A stretch of 64,000 nucleotides of DNA, from contig CACKNK010000002.1 in NCBI GenBank assembly GCA_902601475.1, positions 1 to 64,000 of the forward strand. Reading direction: 5' to 3'. The notes beneath the pieces are model-generated. The model was not told the DNA's origin and made no database searches. It saw only the letters and a program-made list of their open reading frames with translations. Positions within the stretch are counted from its first letter, which is position 1, and every line of letters begins with the position of its first letter. This document shows positions 7,848-17,900 of this stretch, piece by piece. The position numbers and the translations under genes are program-made. This stretch comes from an uncultured SAR86 cluster bacterium (GTDB taxonomy: Bacteria > Pseudomonadota > Gammaproteobacteria > Magnimaribacterales > D2472).

Positions 7848-9038
7848 TCAGGTGACGTTAATTTTCTTAAAATTTCTTTTGCCAACTTGGTAAGTTTGAT
7901 TGGTGCCTTTTTCAACTTGGAACTTGGGATCCTCAATTTTTTGCTCATCAATTTTTACTGCTCCTTGCTTGATAAGCCTCATGGCTTCGGAAGTACTTTT
8001 TAACATACCGCTATCCTTAAGTAAGTTTGGTAAAGCTATTGATGATAATGCGATAGTGAGTTCGACCTCTTCAATATCTTCAGGTGTTTGTTTTTTTTGA
8101 AATTGATTCACAAAATTTGAGTATGCAGAATCAGCGGCAGCCTCATCATGGAACCGAGCAATTATTTCTTTGGCTAGTTCTATTTTTATATCTCGAGGGT
8201 TCGCACCCTTTTCTTGTGATGCTTTTAATTGTTTGATTTCTTTATCGGATTTAAAGCTTAATAAATCAAACCAACGCCACATTAACTCATCCGAAATTGA
8301 CATCACTTTACCAAACATATCATTGGGTTCTTCATCTATACCAATATAGTTATCCAACGACTTAGACATTTTTTTTACTCCATCCAAACCCTCTAAAATG
8401 GGGACAGTTTGAATTACCTGTGGATCAATTCCGTAAGATTTTTGAATTTCTCTGCCGACTAAAAGATTAAATTTTTGATCCGTACCACCTAACTCGATAT
8501 CAGCTTTTAAGTAAACAGAATCGTAGGCTTGCACTAAAGGGTAAAGCAGCTCATGAATAGAGATACTTTGATTTGATTTGTATCGTTTATTAAAGTCGTC
8601 CCTTTCAAGCATCCTTGCTAGATTGTATTGAGAAGCAAGCTCAATAAAGCCTTCTGCTCCTAAAGCTGAGCACCATTCAGAATTAAACCTAATCTCAGTT
8701 TTCTTTGGGTCTAATATTTTGAAGACTTGTTTCTTATAAGTCTCCGCATTTTTTAAAACCTCCTCTTTAGTTAATGGAGGTCTTGTTTTATTTTTACCTG
8801 ATGGATCACCAATCATTCCAGTAAAGTCGCCGATGACGAAAATGATCTTGTGGCCTAAATCTTCATAGTGCTTCATTTTGTTTATTAGCACGGTATGGCC
8901 TAGGTGAAGATCTGGTGCAGTTGGATCAAAACCTACTTTTACAGTAAGGGGTGAGCCTTCTTTTAGTTTTTCTACAAGCTCTTTCTCATTAATTAGTTCA
9001 TCAGAACCCCGATGAATCAATTTTAATTCTTCTTTCAT
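7848..9038 (-). CDS. tyrS: Tyrosyl-tRNA synthetase
   Basis: Charges tRNA-Tyr with tyrosine in the cytoplasm. The class I signature HLGH is at residues 45-48 and KMSKS near residue 228 ([14 protein letters not shown]). Tyrosine-binding and core segments ([58 protein letters not shown]) are intact. The C-terminus has an S4-like RNA-binding domain ([18 protein letters not shown]). At 396 residues the length fits the TyrZ-type enzyme. The ATG start is supported by alignment to the family N-terminus. Its closeness to M23 peptidase, anmK and erpA matches pseudomonad order, with FAH and putA inserted. Confidence 0.97.
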   Translation of the reverse strand: MKEELKLIHRGSDELINEKELVEKLKEGSPLTVKVGFDPTAPDLHLGHTVLINKMKHYEDLGHKIIFVIGDFTGMIGDPSGKNKTRPPLTKEEVLKNAETYKKQVFKILDPKKTEIRFNSEWCSALGAEGFIELASQYNLARMLERDDFNKRYKSNQSISIHELLYPLVQAYDSVYLKADIELGGTDQKFNLLVGREIQKSYGIDPQVIQTVPILEGLDGVKKMSKSLDNYIGIDEEPNDMFGKVMSISDELMWRWFDLLSFKSDKEIKQLKASQEKGANPRDIKIELAKEIIARFHDEAAADSAYSNFVNQFQKKQTPEDIEEVELTIALSSIALPNLLKDSGMLKSTSEAMRLIKQGAVKIDEQKIEDPKFQVEKGTNQTYQVGKRNFKKINVT

Positions 9039-9081
9039 GATATTGGCTTATTATAGTATTAGATAGAGAGGTATTAACTAA

Positions 9082-9777
9082 ATGGGTACAGAAAATAAAA
9101 TAAGCTTTGAATTCAATCCAATTGTTAGAGGCATGAAGATTGCGGACTCTAATAATTTATTTCCGATTCATAGGGTTTTTTGTGTTGGGAAAAATTATGC
9201 TGAACACGCAAAAGAAATGGGTTCTGAGGTTGAAAAAAAAGAGCCCTTCTTTTTTTCAAAAGTCCCTGAGTCAGTTACTCAAGTTGGCAATGTCTTGATA
9301 CCTGAAGACACAGCCAATCTTCATCATGAGGTTGAATTGGTCGTTTGCTTAAAAAAAGGCGGTATGAATATTGATGTTGGTGCAGCGCATCAATATGTTT
9401 TTGGATATGCAGTGGGAGTGGATCTAACTAAAAGAGATATTCAAAAAAACGCTAAGGATAAGGGCCATCCCTGGGAGAGCGCTAAATCATTTGATCAATC
9501 TGGGCCTATTTCAGAAATAAAAAAGTATGAGGAAGTGGTATTAAAAAATAATAATATTTCGCTATCAATTAATGGAGAACAAAAACAAAGCGCTTCAATC
9601 AATACGATGGTTTGGGGAATAGAGGAATTAATAAGTATTTTGTCTCAAAAAGTATTCCTTAAACCAGGTGACATTATATTTACTGGCACTCCAGCTGGAG
9701 TTGGAAACATTAAAAAAGGAGACATATTAGAGGCATCGATTGATGAAGTGGGTGCTTTGAAAATTAACTTTGAATAA
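9082..9777 (+). CDS. Fumarylacetoacetate hydrolase family protein
   Basis: This 231-residue protein has the FAH-fold landmarks: VFCVGKNYAEHAKEMG, metal ligands in LHHEVELVV (HxExE type) and GVDLTKRDIQ, the AKSFDQSGPIS segment, and the C-terminal FTGTPAGVGNIKKGD. Single-domain members hydrolyse or decarboxylate acylpyruvates or oxaloacetate (YcgM/FAHD1 type) using Mg or Mn in the cytoplasm. The gene is 24 bases before putA and probably forms an operon with it, fitting amino-acid breakdown. The precise substrate is not determined. Confidence 0.88.
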   Translation: MGTENKISFEFNPIVRGMKIADSNNLFPIHRVFCVGKNYAEHAKEMGSEVEKKEPFFFSKVPESVTQVGNVLIPEDTANLHHEVELVVCLKKGGMNIDVGAAHQYVFGYAVGVDLTKRDIQKNAKDKGHPWESAKSFDQSGPISEIKKYEEVVLKNNNISLSINGEQKQSASINTMVWGIEELISILSQKVFLKPGDIIFTGTPAGVGNIKKGDILEASIDEVGALKINFE

Positions 9778-9801
9778 CTTAAGAATAATAAGCTTATCTT
9801 T

Positions 9802-12800
9802 GTGAAAACCGGTTCTAAATTTAGATCAGATGTTGAGATTGCAGATTCAATTTTGCAAAACTCTAAGTTTCTTGATTCAAGTGAAATTGAAGAAAATGCT
9901 ATTCGTTTAGTAAATTTTTGCAGAGAAAATAAATCAAAAAGAACCCGCCTTGATGCTTTTATGGAAGAGTATGGACTTTCTAATAATGAAGGTATAGCAC
10001 TAATGTGCTTAGCCGAATCACTTCTAAGAATTCCTGATAAAAAAACAAGAGATGATTTAATTAAAGAAAAAATTACTTCGGCCAAATGGATTGAACACCT
10101 TAATCAAGCTGATAGCTTATTAGTAAACTCCGCTACCTGGGGATTGATCATTGCTCAAACATTCCTCAAGCCTGTTGGGCTTGAATCGCACTGGTTAAAA
10201 AATCTATCAAACAAAATTGGTGAGGCTCCCATCCGAGAAGCAGTAAAGATGGCTATGAGTATTTTGGGTGATGAGTTTGTATGTGCTAAAAGTATTTCAG
10301 ATCTTGAGCATTCCAAAATTGTTAAAAATGAACATTGTTCATTTGATATGCTGGGAGAGGCTGCAAGGAATGAAGTTCAGGCCTTAAAATTTCTGGGTGC
10401 TTACAAGGAATCTATTCATGTTGCAGGGAAATTTAATCAGCAAACAGGTAATGATCATGGTGTCTCAATTAAGCTTTCTGCACTTTACTCAAAATATGAT
10501 TTGCTTCATCAAAATGATGTTAATAAAAAGCTGCTGCCAAGATTCAGAGATCTAGCCTTATTAGCTTTAGAAAAAGATGTTCCGCTTACGATCGATGCAG
10601 AGGAGCAAGATAAGTTAACCGTTAGCCTGGATTTGATTGAAAAAATCTTGCTTGAAAAAGATATCAGAGATTGGGAAAAGATAGGTGTTGCAGTTCAAGC
10701 TTATGGTAAAAGAGCTTTTGATGTAATCAATCATATCAATCAGCTTGGAAACAAACGGGAAAAGGTTGGGGTCAGGTTGGTCAAGGGTGCTTATTGGGAT
10801 TACGAGATAAAGAATGCTCAAAAAAATGGATACCCAGATTATTCTGTATTCACTGCCAAAAGTTTAACTGATCTAAACTATCTATATTGTGCCAAAGCAA
10901 TGATTGATTCGAGTTCAATCTTGCCTTGTTTTGCTACACACAATGCCAATACCATTTCTAGCATTATGCATCTTGCAGGTGGCAAGGATGTTTCTTTTCA
11001 GAGGCTATATGGAATGGGTGAACTCTTATACCAAGGTTGCGAAAAAATCTTTAATCAGGATTTTAAAACAAATGTTTATTGTCCTATTGGTGAACATAAA
11101 GAACTGCTGCCCTATTTAGTCAGAAGGTTACTTGAAAACGGTGCCAATGCATCATTTGTTAATCAGTTATTTGATGAAAATATTCCTGCAGGAAAAGTAG
11201 CCCAGTCACCTCAAAGGGTTGTCAAAGAAAAGCTTCTTTGCAATAAAATAAAACCTATCGAAATTCCACCTAACATGTACGGAAACAGAAAAAATTCATC
11301 AGGAACAGATCTATCTGAAAAAGAATCTTTAAATGAATTAAAGAACTCAGTTAATACTCTTGCTGAAAACGCCTTTAATGTTACTAACTTATCCTCGGCT
11401 GAGATAAATTCAACCAATAAAATTAAAATTTCAAGCCCTATTGATGGAAAGATTCTTGGCACCTATTCAAGTTTTAATGTAGAACAAGACATAATATTCC
11501 AGCAGTCAAAGCACTGGGCTGAAAAATCATTTGATGACAAAGCTAAAATACTACTTGCAGTTGCCGATCACATTGAATCCAACCCAGCAAAAATCTTAAG
11601 CCTCCTTGTAAATGAATCAGGTAAAACTTATCAAGACTCAGTAGATGAAATAAGGGAGGCAATTGATTTTATAAGATATTACGTTGAGCAAGCTGAAGAA
11701 CTATTTAAAGGCAAGGAGATGGTTGGATCAACCGGTGAAAAAAACTTTCTTCAGCACATGCCAAAAGGAGTAGTGCTTTGTATTAGCCCATGGAATTTTC
11801 CTCTTGCTATTACTGCGGGACAAATTATTGCAGCCTTGGTGACCGGTAATACAGTCATTGCAAAACCATCGGAGCACACAACAATCATTGCATATGAGTT
11901 TATTAAATTGCTCCTAGCAAAAGGAGTCCCTGATGATGCGATAAATCTTGTCCTTGGTGATGGGAAAGTAGGTGAGCATGTTATTAAATCTCAACTCTTG
12001 GACCTAGTATGTTTTACCGGCTCACTTCGAACCGCAAAAAACATTCATCAAAATCTTGCACAAAAATCAGGACAAATTGTATCCCTAGTTGCTGAGACAG
12101 GCGGCCTGAATGCAATGGTTATCGACTCATCTGCACTATTGGAACAAGCTTGCGATGATGTCATTAGGTCAGCTTTTATGTCTGCAGGCCAAAGATGTTC
12201 AGCATTAAGGATTGCATTGATTCATGAAGATGTTTATCAAGATTTTAAAGCTATGCTTGCTGGAGCAATGGATGATCTTGTGGTTGGTGATCCAAGAGAG
12301 ACTCGAACAGATGTCGGGCCAATAATAAGTGTTGATGCAGCAACTAAGATTAAAGCCTATGTTGATCTAAAGAGGTCTGAGGGATTCAAAATATTTTGTG
12401 CCAATGAAGATCACACTCATACTGATCAGTTTATTCAGCCTACATTTATTGAGATGTCATCGCTTTCTGAAATCAATGAAGAAATCTTTGGGCCTGTATT
12501 ACACCTTGTTTCATTTCAAGAAAAAAATCTAGAAATTGTCTTACAAGAATTGAAATCTAAGGGTTTTGGATTAACATTTGGAATTCATTCTAGAATTGAG
12601 AGTAAAGCGACAAAGATAAGTAAGTTGGTAAGCTCAGGTAATAGTTATATTAATCGAGATATGATTGGGGCTGTTGTTGGGACTCAGCCATTCGGTGGTT
12701 CCGGCTTATCTGGAACTGGTCATAAGGCTGGCGGTCCAAATTATTTAATCCAATTTGTGAATGAAAAATTAGTGTCGATTAATACCGTAGCCATAGGAGG

Positions 12801-12846
12801 AAATGCAGAGCTACTTAATCTAGAAACTGAAAATGGCAATTCTTAA
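9802..12846 (+). CDS. putA: Bifunctional proline dehydrogenase / glutamate-semialdehyde dehydrogenase
   Basis: Oxidises proline to glutamate in two steps, passing electrons to quinone (FAD domain) and then NAD. The proline dehydrogenase domain covers roughly residues 60-470, with VSIKLSALYSKYD, LTIDAEEQDKL, VGVRLVKGAYWDYEI and FATHNANT. The aldehyde dehydrogenase domain covers about 540-1010, with PWNFPLAITAGQI, a catalytic Glu at 765 (AETGGLNAMV) and a nucleophilic Cys at 799 (GQRCSALR). At 1014 residues it lacks the N-terminal ribbon-helix-helix DNA-binding domain and the long C-terminal tail of E. coli PutA, so it cannot repress its own gene. It starts at GTG 9802. Confidence 0.97.
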   Translation: MKTGSKFRSDVEIADSILQNSKFLDSSEIEENAIRLVNFCRENKSKRTRLDAFMEEYGLSNNEGIALMCLAESLLRIPDKKTRDDLIKEKITSAKWIEHLNQADSLLVNSATWGLIIAQTFLKPVGLESHWLKNLSNKIGEAPIREAVKMAMSILGDEFVCAKSISDLEHSKIVKNEHCSFDMLGEAARNEVQALKFLGAYKESIHVAGKFNQQTGNDHGVSIKLSALYSKYDLLHQNDVNKKLLPRFRDLALLALEKDVPLTIDAEEQDKLTVSLDLIEKILLEKDIRDWEKIGVAVQAYGKRAFDVINHINQLGNKREKVGVRLVKGAYWDYEIKNAQKNGYPDYSVFTAKSLTDLNYLYCAKAMIDSSSILPCFATHNANTISSIMHLAGGKDVSFQRLYGMGELLYQGCEKIFNQDFKTNVYCPIGEHKELLPYLVRRLLENGANASFVNQLFDENIPAGKVAQSPQRVVKEKLLCNKIKPIEIPPNMYGNRKNSSGTDLSEKESLNELKNSVNTLAENAFNVTNLSSAEINSTNKIKISSPIDGKILGTYSSFNVEQDIIFQQSKHWAEKSFDDKAKILLAVADHIESNPAKILSLLVNESGKTYQDSVDEIREAIDFIRYYVEQAEELFKGKEMVGSTGEKNFLQHMPKGVVLCISPWNFPLAITAGQIIAALVTGNTVIAKPSEHTTIIAYEFIKLLLAKGVPDDAINLVLGDGKVGEHVIKSQLLDLVCFTGSLRTAKNIHQNLAQKSGQIVSLVAETGGLNAMVIDSSALLEQACDDVIRSAFMSAGQRCSALRIALIHEDVYQDFKAMLAGAMDDLVVGDPRETRTDVGPIISVDAATKIKAYVDLKRSEGFKIFCANEDHTHTDQFIQPTFIEMSSLSEINEEIFGPVLHLVSFQEKNLEIVLQELKSKGFGLTFGIHSRIESKATKISKLVSSGNSYINRDMIGAVVGTQPFGGSGLSGTGHKAGGPNYLIQFVNEKLVSINTVAIGGNAELLNLETENGNS

Positions 12847-14083
12847 GGAACTTAAGCTAAAAAATTTCTCCCTAATTATTCCCGCTTTTTTGGCGGTATT
12901 AATCGTTTTCTTTGCAGCACAAGAAGATGAAGAAATTCCTGAACTCTCCATAGAGCAGAGTTCAATAAATCTTGAGGTCTCCATAGAAAAGAATAAACAT
13001 TCAAGTTTTTATACTGTTGAAGAAGGTGACAGTATGAGCGTCATTTTCGAGGAAAACAAAGTACCCCTAAATTTAACCTACAGAATCTTGAGAGGTCCCC
13101 ACAAGAATGATTTTGCAAATTTAATTCCTGGCAATGAATTTGAATTTCATTTTTTAGATAATGAGTTGCTTAAGATTGAGCTTAGAAAAGGGTCTCTCTT
13201 TTCCTTATCAGTAATAAATTCAAATGAGCCTGAATATGAGCTAATTAACTTAGAGCCTGAAGTTATCAGAGAGTTTAAATCAGGCAAAATAATTTCAAGC
13301 TTCTATGAAGCGGCTCTTGAGAGTGGAATTCCTGATAGTGTGATTATGGATCTTGCCTATCTTTTTGGCTGGGACATTGATTTTATTTTTGATATTAGAG
13401 AAGGGGATAGTTTTAAAGTTCTATATGAAACGCCTTACGTAGAGGGAGCTAAGATAGATAATGGCGATATCCTTTATGCAGAGTTCATCAATCAAGAACA
13501 GGAATATACAGCGATTAGATACTTTGATAGATCTGGAGAAAAATTTTATTTCGATAAAGACGGTAACAGTCTAAAGAAAGCTTTTTTAAGAGCACCGTTG
13601 GATTTTGCTTATGTCAGCTCTCATTTCAACCCTCGAAGAAAACATCCAATATTAAATAAAATCAGAGCGCATAACGGGGTAGATTATGCTGCAAAGAGAA
13701 ATACTCCTATAAGATCAACTGGGGATGGAGTGATTATTCATCAAGGCTGGAAAAGCGGATATGGAAGAACCATTCAGATCCGGCATGGAGGTGAAATTAC
13801 CACCCTGTATGCACATTTAGAGTCATACAATAAAAAGTTGAGTGAAGGGTCTAAAGTGAATCAAGGTACCGTTATTGGTTACGTGGGTGATTCGGGTCTT
13901 GCCACCGCTCCTCACTTACATTATGAATTCAAGGTCGGTGATAAAAGAACAGACCCTTTAAAAGTTAGGCTGCCGGATGATAAGCCGATAGATAAAATGG
14001 AGCTGCCTAAGTTTAATCAAACAAAATCGCAGATTTTAGACTTAACTAAAAAGCTATCTATAATGATAGCTGATGCCAACTAA
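12833..14083 (+). CDS. M23 family murein endopeptidase (MepM-like)
   Basis: A membrane anchor near residues 13-30 (FSLIIPAFLAVLIVFFA) is followed by a LysM/OapA-like region (FYTVEEGDSMSVIFEENKVP) and a C-terminal peptidase_M23 domain. The zinc ligands are visible in HNGVDYA and HLHYEFKVG, with FNPRRKHP and GYGRTIQIRHGG around them. Such enzymes cut peptidoglycan cross-links in the periplasm so that the wall can expand. It overlaps putA by 14 bases and anmK by 11. The M23-anmK-erpA order is conserved in pseudomonads and supports the call. Confidence 0.93.
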   Translation: MAILKELKLKNFSLIIPAFLAVLIVFFAAQEDEEIPELSIEQSSINLEVSIEKNKHSSFYTVEEGDSMSVIFEENKVPLNLTYRILRGPHKNDFANLIPGNEFEFHFLDNELLKIELRKGSLFSLSVINSNEPEYELINLEPEVIREFKSGKIISSFYEAALESGIPDSVIMDLAYLFGWDIDFIFDIREGDSFKVLYETPYVEGAKIDNGDILYAEFINQEQEYTAIRYFDRSGEKFYFDKDGNSLKKAFLRAPLDFAYVSSHFNPRRKHPILNKIRAHNGVDYAAKRNTPIRSTGDGVIIHQGWKSGYGRTIQIRHGGEITTLYAHLESYNKKLSEGSKVNQGTVIGYVGDSGLATAPHLHYEFKVGDKRTDPLKVRLPDDKPIDKMELPKFNQTKSQILDLTKKLSIMIADAN

Positions 14084-15164
14084 AGATATATACATAGGGA
14101 CCATGAGCGGAACCAGTGCAGATGCTGTGGAATCATGCGCTCTAAATATTGATAATAAATCTGTATCAATCATCGGTTCATACAGCACTAAAATTACTTC
14201 AAATGATCAGACCAAAATTCTTAACCTCGCGTCCGGTATGACTACTACTGCGCAAGAATTTGGTGAAATTAATCAATTATGTACGCGTTATTTTTTAAAA
14301 AGTATTCAAGGGCTCATAAGAAAAACTTCTATCAAGCACTCAAGAGTAAAAGGTATTGGCTTATCAGGGCAAACTGTATGGCATGCACCAAAATCTAAAC
14401 ACCCCTTCTCAATACAGCTTGGTGACCCAAATTATATTTCTCATACATTGGGTGTGCCAGTTGTGTCTGATTTTAGGAATTCTCATATTGTCCTTGGGGG
14501 TGAAGGTGCTCCCCTAACAACTTATTTTCATCATGAAATGTTTAAGTCTCAGAAATCTAGGCTAATCATCAATCTTGGGGGCATTACAAATTTCACTTTC
14601 ATAAAAAGATCTTTTGTTTTAGGTTCTGATGCTGGGCCTGCAAATGCACTAATGGATATATATTGCCAAAAAGTCTTAAAGAAAAAATTTGATAGAGGTG
14701 GCCTAATTGCAGCTAAGGGAGATATTCACGCATCATCTGTAAATGAGATGAGCAAGCATTCTTTTTTTCAAAAAAAATTACCAAAGTCTACTGGTAAAGA
14801 AATTTTTAATTTAAATTTCATACCAAAAAAATTAATAAGAAAATCTAAAGAGGACGTACTTGCAACTCTAAATTTCTTTTCGGCCAAAATGATATTCGAG
14901 CAAACTCAAAAACTTAAAAAATCCATTGATGAAATTTACGTCTGCGGGGGTGGAATCAAAAACCAAACTCTTATAAGCAATCTCGAAAGTCTTTTCAAAA
15001 TAAAAATTAGATCTTCAAAAGAGATTGGCCTAGATCCAATGCTGGTTGAGTCAGCTGCTTTTGGATGGCTTGCAAAGAAAAGGCTAAATCATGAAATACT
15101 TCAGGTCTTAAATAAAGACGAAAGTGCTAAAGGATTGCTTGGATCTATTACAAAAATCAGATAG
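14073..15164 (+). CDS. anmK: Anhydro-N-acetylmuramic acid kinase
   Basis: Phosphorylates 1,6-anhydroMurNAc, opening the anhydro ring, so that cell-wall turnover products re-enter metabolism. The N-terminal IGTMSGTSADAVES, the middle VVSDFRNSHIVLGGEGAPL, the nucleotide/sugar-binding INLGGITNFTFI and SDAGPANALMD, and the late VCGGGIKNQTLI all match the family. The length (363 residues) is normal. It overlaps the upstream endopeptidase gene, which generates muropeptides, and converges with erpA by 8 bases. Confidence 0.95.
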   Translation: MPTKDIYIGTMSGTSADAVESCALNIDNKSVSIIGSYSTKITSNDQTKILNLASGMTTTAQEFGEINQLCTRYFLKSIQGLIRKTSIKHSRVKGIGLSGQTVWHAPKSKHPFSIQLGDPNYISHTLGVPVVSDFRNSHIVLGGEGAPLTTYFHHEMFKSQKSRLIINLGGITNFTFIKRSFVLGSDAGPANALMDIYCQKVLKKKFDRGGLIAAKGDIHASSVNEMSKHSFFQKKLPKSTGKEIFNLNFIPKKLIRKSKEDVLATLNFFSAKMIFEQTQKLKKSIDEIYVCGGGIKNQTLISNLESLFKIKIRSSKEIGLDPMLVESAAFGWLAKKRLNHEILQVLNKDESAKGLLGSITKIR

Positions 15165-15483
15165 AAAAAGATTCGCCACATCCACATGTGGTTTTAGCAT
15201 TAGGATTTTGAATGATAAAGCGAGAACCAGACAGATCTTCAACAAAATCAAGTGTTGATCCGTAAAGATATGGGTATGAAAGAGCATCGAGCAAAATACT
15301 AAAATCTTTAAACTCAATTACGTCATCATCAAATGCAACCTCAGCATCAAACTTGAAACCATATTGAAATCCTGAACACCCTCCTCCCGTGACATAGACT
15401 CTAAATTTGTCATTATCACTACCTGCAGAGAGCCCCTGTATTCTGGTTACAGCATTTTCAGTAAGATTTATTGAACCACTCAT
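15157..15483 (-). CDS. erpA: Iron-sulfur cluster insertion protein
   Basis: An A-type carrier of about 108 residues. The three conserved cysteines appear in YVTGGGCSGFQYGF and TTCGCGESFSI, the cluster-binding positions of ErpA/IscA. ErpA delivers Fe-S clusters to target enzymes. The frame is open upstream to 15516, but the family N-terminus (MSGSINLTENAV) starts at the ATG at 15483, so I prefer that start. Position next to anmK and M23 peptidase is the standard gammaproteobacterial arrangement. Confidence 0.93.
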   Translation of the reverse strand: MSGSINLTENAVTRIQGLSAGSDNDKFRVYVTGGGCSGFQYGFKFDAEVAFDDDVIEFKDFSILLDALSYPYLYGSTLDFVEDLSGSRFIIQNPNAKTTCGCGESFSI

Positions 15484-15568
15484 AATTTTATCTATAAGGA
15501 CTAATATTATATTCACAAGAATATCCTTTCAGCCAAACATTTAAGTTTTTTAAGGATAAAATAACCCT

Positions 15569-16000
15569 ATGTCTTTTTACCTATGGCTTAAAGTATTTCA
15601 TATTGTATTTATGGTTTCAGCTTTTTCTGGGATTTTTTACTTGCCTAGGCTCTTTGTTTATCACATTGAATCAGATAATGCCTCAACACGAGACTATCTT
15701 TCAAAAATGGAAAATAGGTTGTTTCGATTTACTTTATTACTATTGAGTATTGGAATAATTCTTGGTGTCGCTATGGGATCACAAGGTACAAATTTTATTG
15801 TGTGGTTTTCTCAGTCATGGCTCATATTGAAAGTTTTTATAACATTCTTAGTTATTGGTTATCTAATAATGTGTAAAAAAATTATGCGCCAGCTTTCAAA
15901 TAACGCTTGCGGTTGGACCTCGAAAAGCATGAGGCTATTTAATGAAATCCCTGTGATCCTTTTACTTATCGCTGTAATTGCAGCTGTATTTAAATTCTAG
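15569..16000 (+). CDS. hemJ: HemJ-type protoporphyrinogen IX oxidase
   Basis: A 143-residue, four-helix membrane protein of the UPF0093/HemJ family, with LWLKVFHIVFMVSAFSGIFY, LPRLFVYH, ENRLFRFT and SWLILKVF motifs. HemJ converts protoporphyrinogen IX to protoporphyrin IX in haem synthesis when HemG or HemY is absent. It is two bases ahead of thiE and close to hemL, another haem-pathway gene, which strengthens the assignment. It has the conserved His in KVFHIVF and Lys in ILKVF. Confidence 0.9.
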   Translation: MSFYLWLKVFHIVFMVSAFSGIFYLPRLFVYHIESDNASTRDYLSKMENRLFRFTLLLLSIGIILGVAMGSQGTNFIVWFSQSWLILKVFITFLVIGYLIMCKKIMRQLSNNACGWTSKSMRLFNEIPVILLLIAVIAAVFKF

Positions 16001-16002
16001 CT

Positions 16003-16620
16003 TTGCAGAAAAATAAACTTGAAGGCGTATATTGCATTATTGGTGAAGGAAACTTTTTGCATGATACTTTTGATCAGACTATTAAGGTTTGCTTAGAGAA
16101 TAAAGTTAAGTTATTTCAAATAAGGTTTAAAAACAAAAATATCTTTTTTGAGCATGGGCTAAAATTAAAAAATCTAATAGAAGAGATTCACAATCATTCC
16201 GGACTTGTCTTAGTCAATGATGATATTACCCAAATAGAAGAATTTAATTTTGATGGTATTCATTTGGGTCAGTCAGATATCTCACCAATTTTTGCAAAAC
16301 ATATCTACAAAGAAAAGATTATTGGCTTAAGTTGTTATAACAGCATCTCGCTTGCGAATCAGTATCTGGATTACATTGATTATGTTTCTTTTGGAGCCAT
16401 GCACAGATCCTTAACTAAAAAAAATGCATGCGAAATATCTCAAGCTGAGCTTCAAAAAATAATTAAATTCAAAAGCAAGCTAAAAGCCATAATTGGCGGA
16501 ATTAATTTAGATACTTATGAGTCAAATATCAGTAACAATTTTGATATGATTGCTATATCAGATGGTATCTTTTCTTCAGAAGATTTGCCCTCATTCTTAA
16601 ATATGTTGAATAAGTCATGA
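16003..16620 (+). CDS. thiE: Thiamine phosphate synthase (divergent)
   Basis: Joins hydroxymethylpyrimidine diphosphate and thiazole phosphate to make thiamine phosphate. The TIM-barrel landmarks are present but drifted: LFQIRFKNK for the usual LReK, LVNDD, GIHLGQSD, IGLSCYN, SFGAMHRSLTKKN for GPxxxTxTK, and IIGGI. The TTG at 16003 is the start that matches the family N-terminus. The stop overlaps hemL (ATGA), and the thiE-hemL pair is common in gammaproteobacteria. The altered pyrophosphate-loop residues make activity slightly less certain. Confidence 0.82.
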   Translation: MQKNKLEGVYCIIGEGNFLHDTFDQTIKVCLENKVKLFQIRFKNKNIFFEHGLKLKNLIEEIHNHSGLVLVNDDITQIEEFNFDGIHLGQSDISPIFAKHIYKEKIIGLSCYNSISLANQYLDYIDYVSFGAMHRSLTKKNACEISQAELQKIIKFKSKLKAIIGGINLDTYESNISNNFDMIAISDGIFSSEDLPSFLNMLNKS

Positions 16621-17900
16621 ATCGTAATAAATCAGATGCTCTTTTCAAGGAGGCGCAGTTGCTGATGCCTGGAGGAGTAAATTCTCCAGTAAGAGCTTTC
16701 AAAAATGTTAACTCGAAACCTGTTTTTTTTAAGAGTGCAAATGGACCATATTTAATTGATGAAGATGAAAATCAATATATAGATTTTATTGGCTCCTGGG
16801 GGCCAATGATATTAGGACACAGTAATCCTATTATTGTTAAGGCCATCAACGAACAGCTAAAAAATGGAACAAGCTTTGGAGCACCAACAAAACTAGAGAA
16901 CCAAATGGCCTCCCTGATTAAGGAAAGTTTTCGCTCTATTGAGAGAATCAGGATGGTTAATTCTGGTACTGAAGCAACAATGAGTTGCATAAGGTTAGCA
17001 AGAGGATATACGAACAGAAATACCATTATCAAATTCGATGGTTGTTACCATGGGCATGTTGATTCATTGCTTGTTAAAGCAGGCTCAGGTGTATCTACTT
17101 TTGGCTTACCTGACTCTCCTGGAATCCCTGAGGATCTTGCTAAATTCACTATTTCTATTCCATATAATGATACTGAAGCATTTTTTAAGACCTTTGATGA
17201 AGTAAAGGATGATCTTGCCGCAGTAATTGTTGAGCCAATAGCTGGAAACATGGGTTTCATCAAAGGGCATACTGAATTCTTAAATGTTCTAAGGGAAAAA
17301 ACTCATCAAAATAATTCTGTTCTAATTTTTGATGAAGTAATGTCGGGGTTCAGGGTCAATCTTGGAGGTGCGCAATCAATGTATAACATTCAACCTGACT
17401 TGACTGCGCTTGGTAAGATTATTGGTGGAGGTCTTCCTGTGGGGGCATTTGGTGGTAATGCAGATATTATGAAATGTCTTGCTCCTGAAGGTCCTGTTTA
17501 CCAAGCAGGTACACTTTCAGGTAATCCACTTGCAATGTCAGCAGGTATAGCTCTAATCTCTGAGCTTCAAAAAACTAACCCATATGAACAATTAGAATTA
17601 ACTATTCAAAACTTCTTAAACGCCATCTCTAAAAGCTTAGAGACTAATGGTATTGATTTTGCTTACAATGCTTCTGGCGGAATGTTTGGTTTCTTTTTCT
17701 CAAAAAAACTGCCTGAAAATTTTGAAGATGTATGCGCAACAGATTCAAAAATTTTCCAAAAATTCTTTATAAAATCTTTGAGTAAAGGTATTTACTTTGC
17801 GCCTTCAAAATTTGAAGCTGGATTTTTATCAACCACGCATGTAGACGAAGTAATGCAATCTGCATCCCAAAAAGTCTTAGATGCAATAGAGGAATTATGA
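16617..17900 (+). CDS. hemL: Glutamate-1-semialdehyde 2,1-aminomutase
   Basis: A PLP-dependent enzyme that makes 5-aminolevulinate, the first committed step of haem synthesis by the C5 route. Family motifs: LMPGGVNSPVRAF, MVNSGTEATMSCIRLARG, FDGCYHGHVDSLLVKAG, LIFDEVMSGFR and LTALGKIIGGGLPVGAFGG, where the lysine binds PLP. The C-terminal EAGFLSTTH is typical. The length (427) is normal. It overlaps thiE upstream and the PfkB kinase downstream by 4 bases each, so translation is probably coupled. Confidence 0.97.
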   Translation: MNRNKSDALFKEAQLLMPGGVNSPVRAFKNVNSKPVFFKSANGPYLIDEDENQYIDFIGSWGPMILGHSNPIIVKAINEQLKNGTSFGAPTKLENQMASLIKESFRSIERIRMVNSGTEATMSCIRLARGYTNRNTIIKFDGCYHGHVDSLLVKAGSGVSTFGLPDSPGIPEDLAKFTISIPYNDTEAFFKTFDEVKDDLAAVIVEPIAGNMGFIKGHTEFLNVLREKTHQNNSVLIFDEVMSGFRVNLGGAQSMYNIQPDLTALGKIIGGGLPVGAFGGNADIMKCLAPEGPVYQAGTLSGNPLAMSAGIALISELQKTNPYEQLELTIQNFLNAISKSLETNGIDFAYNASGGMFGFFFSKKLPENFEDVCATDSKIFQKFFIKSLSKGIYFAPSKFEAGFLSTTHVDEVMQSASQKVLDAIEEL

